Below, piece by piece: positions 31,423 through 35,995 of a DNA stretch of 35,995 nucleotides (the stretch's first letter is position 1; every line of letters starts with the position of its first letter). The stretch lies in contig JALNWS010000012.1 of assembly GCA_023230755.1 (NCBI GenBank), forward strand, positions 1 through 35,995. Direction: 5' to 3'. The notes under the pieces were generated by a model. That model saw nothing but the letters and a program-made list of their open reading frames with translations. It was not told the origin of the DNA and made no database searches. This DNA is from Azoarcus sp. Its GTDB lineage: Bacteria; Pseudomonadota; Gammaproteobacteria; Burkholderiales; Rhodocyclaceae. The translations under genes were made by a program, and so were the position numbers.

Positions 31423-32325
31423 TTACTTGTCCTTCTTCTTGGCGACGCCGCCGGCAAAGCGCTCGTTCAGATAGCTTGAGAGCTCTTCGCCGATCTCGTG
31501 GTGACGCAGACCGAGCTCGATGGTCGCTTTCAGATAGCCCATCTTGGAGCCGCAATCGTATCTCACCCCCTGGAACTGGTATGACAGGACGGCCTCTTCC
31601 TTGAGCAGGGACGCAATCGCATCGGTCAACTGATATTCGCCACCCGCGCCCGGCTTGAGTGCGCGAATGTGATCGAAGATGCGTGGCGTCAGGACGTAGC
31701 GTCCAACCACTGCCTGCGTGGTCGGTGCATCTGCGGGCTTCGGCTTCTCGATGATGCCGGTAACGCGCTGTACGTCGCCGTTCTGGTTCTCGGTGCTGAC
31801 GATACCGTACTGCCGGGTTTCCTCGCGCGGTACGTTCATGGTTCCGAGCACCGAGCACCGATGGTAATTGTAGACACCGACCATCTGCTGCATCACCGAC
31901 GACGAACCCGGGTTGTCGAGCAGGTCATCGGCCAGGATGACCGCAAAGGCTTCGTCGCTGACGACATGGCTCGCGCACAGTACTGCATGGCCCAGCCCGA
32001 GCGCCTCGGGCTGACGGATATAGATGCAGTTGACGCCTTTGGGCACCGTCTTCTTCACGATCTCGAGCAATTCCTTCTTGCCGCGTGCCTCGAGTTCGGT
32101 TTCCAGTTCATAAGCTTTGTCGAAGTGATCCTCGATCGAGCGCTTGGTGCGGCCCGTGATGAAGATCATGTCGGTAATCCCCGCCGCCACGGCCTCTTCG
32201 ACCGCGTACTGGATCAAGGGCTTGTCGACGATCGGCAGCATTTCCTTCGGACTCGCCTTGGTGGCGGGCAAGAAACGGGTGCCCATGCCGGCTACGGGAA
32301 ATACGGCCTTGGTGACTTTCTTCAT
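31423..32325 (-). CDS. galU: UTP-glucose-1-phosphate uridylyltransferase
   Basis: This makes UDP-glucose for LPS core, exopolysaccharide and osmoprotectants. It has 300 residues. The nucleotide-binding motif is AVFPVAGMGTRFLPATKASPKEMLPIVDKP, followed by FITGRTKRSIEDHFD, QPEALGLGHAVLCA and the ADDLLDNPG metal site; the sugar-binding GGEYQLTDAI region is intact. The C-terminus is Lys-rich (GVAKKKDK). A GAGGAG ribosome-binding site precedes ATG 32325. It lies 66 bp downstream of ligA on the same strand, with no clear promoter between, so it may belong to the zipA-ligA transcript. Confidence 0.96.
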   Translation of the reverse strand: MKKVTKAVFPVAGMGTRFLPATKASPKEMLPIVDKPLIQYAVEEAVAAGITDMIFITGRTKRSIEDHFDKAYELETELEARGKKELLEIVKKTVPKGVNCIYIRQPEALGLGHAVLCASHVVSDEAFAVILADDLLDNPGSSSVMQQMVGVYNYHRCSVLGTMNVPREETRQYGIVSTENQNGDVQRVTGIIEKPKPADAPTTQAVVGRYVLTPRIFDHIRALKPGAGGEYQLTDAIASLLKEEAVLSYQFQGVRYDCGSKMGYLKATIELGLRHHEIGEELSSYLNERFAGGVAKKKDK

Positions 32326-32391
32326 GTATTCGACTCCTCGGTGTTCCTGTTCTGTAACGTTGAGAATGCTTGATCGTGTACGTAGGAGACT

Positions 32392-34458
32392 CTATTCAGC
32401 ACTGGCCAGCAATGAGAGCAGGCCGGCCTCGTCGACAATATCGATGCCCAGCGACTCCGCCTTCGTCAGCTTCGAGCCGGGGTCCGCACCTGCAACAAGA
32501 AAATCGGTCTTCTTTGAAACGGAGCCGGTTACCTTGCCGCCCTTGGCCTCGATCAGTGCCTTTGCTTCATCGCGACTCATCGTCGGCAAGCTACCGGTGA
32601 GCACAAAGACCTTGCCCGCAAGGGCACCCGACGGAGCCACTACCGCCTCGCCTTCAGCCCATTCGACGCCCGCGGCGCGTAACTGCTCAATGACTTCGCG
32701 GTTGTGATCCTCGGCAAAGAACTCCACGATGCATTTCGCAACGATCGGACCGACATCGGGCACCTGCTGCAGACGCGTCTCATCGGCTGCCATCACGGCA
32801 TCGAGATTACCGAAATGAAGTGCAAGATCCCGCGCGGTGGCTTCGCCGACGTTGCGGATGCCAAGGGAGAAGATGAATTTTCCCAGTGTTGTGTGACGAC
32901 TCTTGTCGATCGCCACCAGCAGGTTCTGGGCAGACTTTTCGCCCATGCGCTCGAGATTGGCCAGCGCGAGGATGCCGAGCCGGTAGATGTCGACTGGCGT
33001 CTTGATGATGGCACTATCGACAAGCTGTTCGACAAGCTTGTCGCCCAACCCTTCGATATCCATTGCGCGCCGGCTGGCAAAATGCAGCAAGGCCTGCTTG
33101 CGTTGTGCCGGGCAGTAGAGGCCGCCCGTGCAGCGTGCAACCGCCTCGTCCTCGCCCCTGACCACATGCGAGCCGCAGACAGGACAGGTGGGCAGGCCGT
33201 CACGCTGCGGCAGGCTTGCAAGAAGATTGAAGCGCGGCAGCTCGTGCTCACGGCGCTCCACCACCGGGGCCACAATTTCCGGGATGACATCGCCCGCACG
33301 ACGCACGATGACCCAGTCCCCGATACGCACATCCTTGCGATCGATCTCATCCTGATTGTGCAAGGTGGCATTGGTTACCGTGACACCGCCGACAAACACA
33401 GGCTCGAGCCGGGCCACCGGTGTGAGCGCGCCGGTGCGCCCCACCTGCACCTCGATGCCGCGCAAGCGGGTAACGGCCTCCTGCGCCGGGTATTTGTGCG
33501 CGACCGCCCAGCGCGGCTCACGCGTCACAAAGCCAAGCTGGCGCTGCAGGGCGATTGAATTGACCTTGTAGACCACGCCATCGATATCGAAGGCAAGGCT
33601 GTCACGCAACTCGCCGATCCGGGTATGAAAGGCGGCCAGGCCAGCGCCTCCTCTGACCACCTCGCGATGCTCGCACACAGGGAATCCGAACGCTTCGAAC
33701 GCGTCCAGAATGCCGGTATGGGTTGCCGGCGTGGTCCAGCCTTCAGTCTCACCCAGTCCGTACGCAAAGAACGACAGGGGTCGGCGCGCCGCGATACCGG
33801 GATCAAGCTGACGAATACTGCCCGCTGCAGCATTGCGCGGATTCACGAACACCTTTTCCCCTGCGGCCAGTTGGCGCGCGTTGAGCGCCTCGAAGTCGTC
33901 GCGACGCATGTAGACTTCGCCCCGCACTTCCAGCACCGGCGGCGCATCGCCATGTACACGCAGGGGAATCGCCCTGACCGTCCGTACATTGCTGGTGACA
34001 TCCTCGCCGTTTTCGCCGTCGCCGCGGGTCGCGGCCTGCACCAGCACGCCATCTTCGTAGCGCAGGCTCATGGCCAGCCCGTCGAACTTGAGTTCGGTCG
34101 CGTACTCCACATCCGGATCGCTTTCATCGAGCCCGAGCTCGCGCCGCACTCGCGCATCGAAGGCATGTGCCCCGCTCTCCTCGGTATCCGTTTCGGTGCG
34201 AATAGAGAGCATCGGTATACGGTGGCGGACCGCGGGGAACTGGGCCAGCGGCTTGCCGCCGACACGGCGCGTGGGTGAATCCGGGCGCGCAAGCTCGGGA
34301 AATGCCTTCTCGATGGCCTCCAGCTCCTGGAACAGGCGATCGTATTCGGCATCGGGAATCGTTGGGGCGTCGAGCACGTAGTAGGCGTGCTCGTGCCGGC
34401 CCAGTTCGGCACGCAGCCAGGCTGCGCGCTCGATCATCTTGCTGTCAGCCGGCATCAT
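32392..34458 (-). CDS. ligA: NAD+-dependent DNA ligase
   Basis: This seals nicks in replication and repair using NAD+. It has 688 residues. The Ia NAD-binding domain begins at about residue 10 (LRAELGRHEHAYYVLDAPTIPDAEYD). The adenylated lysine is Lys124 in ELKFDG. The OB fold, a four-cysteine zinc finger (CPVCGSHV...CTGGLYCPAQR), helix-hairpin-helix repeats (IEGLGDKLVEQLVD, FSLGIRNVGEATARDLA) and a C-terminal BRCT domain (about residues 608-688) are all present. The ATG at 34458 overlaps the zipA stop (ATGA). The smc-zipA-ligA order is common in beta- and gammaproteobacteria. Confidence 0.97.
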   Translation of the reverse strand: MMPADSKMIERAAWLRAELGRHEHAYYVLDAPTIPDAEYDRLFQELEAIEKAFPELARPDSPTRRVGGKPLAQFPAVRHRIPMLSIRTETDTEESGAHAFDARVRRELGLDESDPDVEYATELKFDGLAMSLRYEDGVLVQAATRGDGENGEDVTSNVRTVRAIPLRVHGDAPPVLEVRGEVYMRRDDFEALNARQLAAGEKVFVNPRNAAAGSIRQLDPGIAARRPLSFFAYGLGETEGWTTPATHTGILDAFEAFGFPVCEHREVVRGGAGLAAFHTRIGELRDSLAFDIDGVVYKVNSIALQRQLGFVTREPRWAVAHKYPAQEAVTRLRGIEVQVGRTGALTPVARLEPVFVGGVTVTNATLHNQDEIDRKDVRIGDWVIVRRAGDVIPEIVAPVVERREHELPRFNLLASLPQRDGLPTCPVCGSHVVRGEDEAVARCTGGLYCPAQRKQALLHFASRRAMDIEGLGDKLVEQLVDSAIIKTPVDIYRLGILALANLERMGEKSAQNLLVAIDKSRHTTLGKFIFSLGIRNVGEATARDLALHFGNLDAVMAADETRLQQVPDVGPIVAKCIVEFFAEDHNREVIEQLRAAGVEWAEGEAVVAPSGALAGKVFVLTGSLPTMSRDEAKALIEAKGGKVTGSVSKKTDFLVAGADPGSKLTKAESLGIDIVDEAGLLSLLASAE

Positions 34459-35564
34459 GCAGAAAACAGTCGCCTGGCCAGTGGCCCGCCGGCCGGGATT
34501 CCCTGCTCGGCCATATGTTGCTGAAACTGCTCGATCTGGGTACGGATCAGCGCCGCCGCCTCGGGCCCGAAGGGCGCACGATTGTCATCGACCACGACGC
34601 CATTCAGCGTGTTGCCGAGGCGGGTGGCAAACTGCATCATGCGTTCAAACACCACCGCCCCATTGGCGACCCTGGGCACATCGATCACCAGCGTTACCCC
34701 ATTGGTCTGCAGGCTTCGCATCTCTTCGCCTGCGAACAGGGTCGGCTCAAGGTTGCACAGGGTGAAAAGGGTATTCCCTTCTTCGTCGCAGGCGTGGAAG
34801 CAGCCGTCGTCACGCAACACCAGACCTTCGGATTCGGCCAGACCGCGAAGCTTGGTGCCGTGGAAGGGCTGACCGTTGGCGGAAACCACATTGATCCCGA
34901 TCTGCACGTCGACATCCGCGCAGAAGCGGTCGAGTTCGGTCGCATTGCCGAGCACTTCGCTGCGTGCCGGCAAACCGGCCGGTACGGCCAGGAACTGCTC
35001 GGCCACCCGCTGAACGCCACCGGAGAAACGGATGTAGTCGCCCTCGCCAATCGAACCCTGGCGGTCGACAAGTTGCAGCGCCACGCAGAACCAGTGATAG
35101 CTGCCCGCGCTGTTCGCCGTCAGTGGGTGCCACAGATTTTCGCTGTCATCAAAACCGAACCAGCGCACGGTCTTGCTCAGGCCACTGAGTACTTCGTGTT
35201 GAGCGGCCCACAGGCGGGATGCATCGAGTGGTTCGATGGCTTCGACGCGGATGATGCAGTCGGCGCGCACATCAAGCGCGGCGGGAAAATTGGGCAGCAC
35301 ACGTCTGGGCGCAGAGTCGCGGTAGGGACGGGTCGGTGCCGCACTTGCCGGCGTGATGTCGTCCGCGACCGGTTCGCGGCGGGCGGACTCACCTTCGTTA
35401 CGCGCCCCCTCTCCCGGCTCCAGCAACACGTCGCGATGGTCGGAGCGGAACGCGTCCTCGGCCTGCTTGCGGTGCTTTCGCTCTTGCCACTTGTTGTACG
35501 CGACAATGGCGATGAAACCTGCCACGCCCGCACCGATCAATCCAATCTGCAGTTCGCTATCCAT
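34455..35564 (-). CDS. zipA: cell division protein ZipA homologue
   Basis: ZipA anchors FtsZ filaments to the inner membrane at the division site. The 369-residue protein has one N-terminal membrane segment (about residues 5-23, LQIGLIGAGVAGFIAIVAY) with a short periplasmic start, a charged linker (about 25-95) and a C-terminal domain with the ZipA FtsZ-binding fold (about 100-350: LFTLCNLEPTLFAGEEMRSLQTNGVTLVIDVPRV). The linker is shorter in proline/glutamine than in E. coli ZipA, as I would expect outside the enterics. It sits between smc and ligA, and the stop overlaps the ligA start. Confidence 0.9.
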   Translation of the reverse strand: MDSELQIGLIGAGVAGFIAIVAYNKWQERKHRKQAEDAFRSDHRDVLLEPGEGARNEGESARREPVADDITPASAAPTRPYRDSAPRRVLPNFPAALDVRADCIIRVEAIEPLDASRLWAAQHEVLSGLSKTVRWFGFDDSENLWHPLTANSAGSYHWFCVALQLVDRQGSIGEGDYIRFSGGVQRVAEQFLAVPAGLPARSEVLGNATELDRFCADVDVQIGINVVSANGQPFHGTKLRGLAESEGLVLRDDGCFHACDEEGNTLFTLCNLEPTLFAGEEMRSLQTNGVTLVIDVPRVANGAVVFERMMQFATRLGNTLNGVVVDDNRAPFGPEAAALIRTQIEQFQQHMAEQGIPAGGPLARRLFSA

Positions 35565-35578
35565 ATTGATTCCTGTTG

Positions 35579-35995
35579 TTACGCTGCGGCCGGCTCTGCC
35601 ATTCGCAACGCCTCTTCGATATCCACTTCCACCACGCGCGACACGCCTTGCTCCTGCATGGTCACCCCGACCAGTTGCTGGGCGATCTCCATGGTGATCT
35701 TGCTGTGACTGATGAAGATGAACTGTGTCTGCGATGACATGCGCTTCACCATTTGTCCATAGCGTTCGGTATTCGTATCGTCCAGCGGCGCGTCCACCTC
35801 GTCAAGCATGCAGAAGGGTGCCGGGTTGAGCTGGAACATCGCAAACACCAGCGCAATCGCAGTCAGGGCCTTTTCCCCGCCCGAAAGCAAATGAATGGAG
35901 GCGTTCTTTTTGCCCGGCGGCTGTGCCACGATCTGGATGCCGGCATCGAGGATCTCGTCGCCCGTCAGCACCAGCTCCGCCCGCCCACCGCCGAA
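35579..35995 (-). CDS. smc: chromosome segregation ATPase Smc, C-terminal fragment
   Basis: The frame runs to the window edge, so this is the last 138 residues of a larger protein. It holds the ABC-ATPase C-terminal lobe: FGGGRAELVLTG, the signature LLSGGEKALTAIAL, Walker B FCMLDEVDAPLDDTN with catalytic Glu, and the FIFISHSKITMEIAQQLVGVTMQEQGVSRVV switch region. Smc organises and segregates the chromosome with ScpA/ScpB. It lies 14 bp upstream of zipA on the same strand. Confidence 0.95.
   Translation of the reverse strand, partial: FGGGRAELVLTGDEILDAGIQIVAQPPGKKNASIHLLSGGEKALTAIALVFAMFQLNPAPFCMLDEVDAPLDDTNTERYGQMVKRMSSQTQFIFISHSKITMEIAQQLVGVTMQEQGVSRVVEVDIEEALRMAEPAAA

Noticed and set aside
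1..35995. CRISPR arrays, tRNA or rRNA genes, prophage or insertion sequences
   Set aside because: No regularly spaced repeats, cloverleaf sequences, transposase motifs or terminal repeats were seen in reading both strands; a tool-based scan could still find a short one.

Overview
The window is a stretch of core chromosome from a G+C-rich Gram-negative bacterium. Gene content and gene order point to a betaproteobacterium, most likely Rhodocyclales (Azoarcus/Thauera/Aromatoleum relatives). The evidence is the frr-uppS-cdsA-dxr-rseP-bamA-skp-lpxD-fabZ-lpxA-lpxB-rnhB order, the smc-zipA-ligA order and the protein sequences themselves. The lineage is an inference from recall; no search was run.

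Layout. (1) 1-4437, plus strand: the 3' end of mfd, corA, a SAM-dependent methyltransferase-like gene, a class I DAHP synthase, and serB overlapping it by 4 bp. (2) 4438-6008: the only accessory-looking stretch. It has 858 bp without a convincing gene, holding several perfect inverted repeats (the best is 16+16 bp at 4948-4983) and a cluster of possible RNA hairpins, then a lower-G+C gene for a small lipoprotein with an internal repeat. (3) 6009-8613, minus strand: an M14 zinc carboxypeptidase, yaaA, and an unrecognised 157-residue protein. (4) 8770-24194, minus strand: about 15.4 kb of tightly packed or overlapping genes read in the order rpsB, tsf, pyrH, frr, uppS, cdsA, dxr, rseP, bamA, skp, lpxD, fabZ, lpxA, lpxB, rnhB, a CopD-like membrane protein, and a SpoU/TrmH rRNA methyltransferase. 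(5) 24471-27890, plus strand: map and glnD. (6) 27961-29268, minus strand: a YqhA-family membrane protein and a methylthioinosine-type phosphorylase. (7) 29420-31237, plus strand: typA/bipA, ending in a strong intrinsic terminator. (8) 31423-35995, minus strand: galU, ligA, zipA and the 3' end of smc.

How the genes work together. The long minus-strand cluster couples translation (S2, EF-Ts, ribosome recycling), UMP kinase, isoprenoid and undecaprenyl carrier supply (dxr, uppS), phospholipid precursor (cdsA), outer-membrane protein assembly (bamA, skp), envelope-stress proteolysis (rseP) and lipid A synthesis (lpxD, fabZ, lpxA, lpxB). Map and GlnD are divergent from it. The last block holds chromosome and division functions (Smc, ZipA, LigA) with UDP-glucose synthesis (GalU).

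Most of the window is ordinary housekeeping DNA. The places worth a second look are the 4438-6008 island, the residue choices in LpxA (Val at the acyl-chain ruler) and DAHP synthase (Gly at the Phe/Tyr feedback switch), the CopD-like gene inside the lipid A/RNase HII cluster, and a large hairpin at 2315-2374. I saw no tRNA, rRNA, CRISPR array, prophage or complete insertion sequence.
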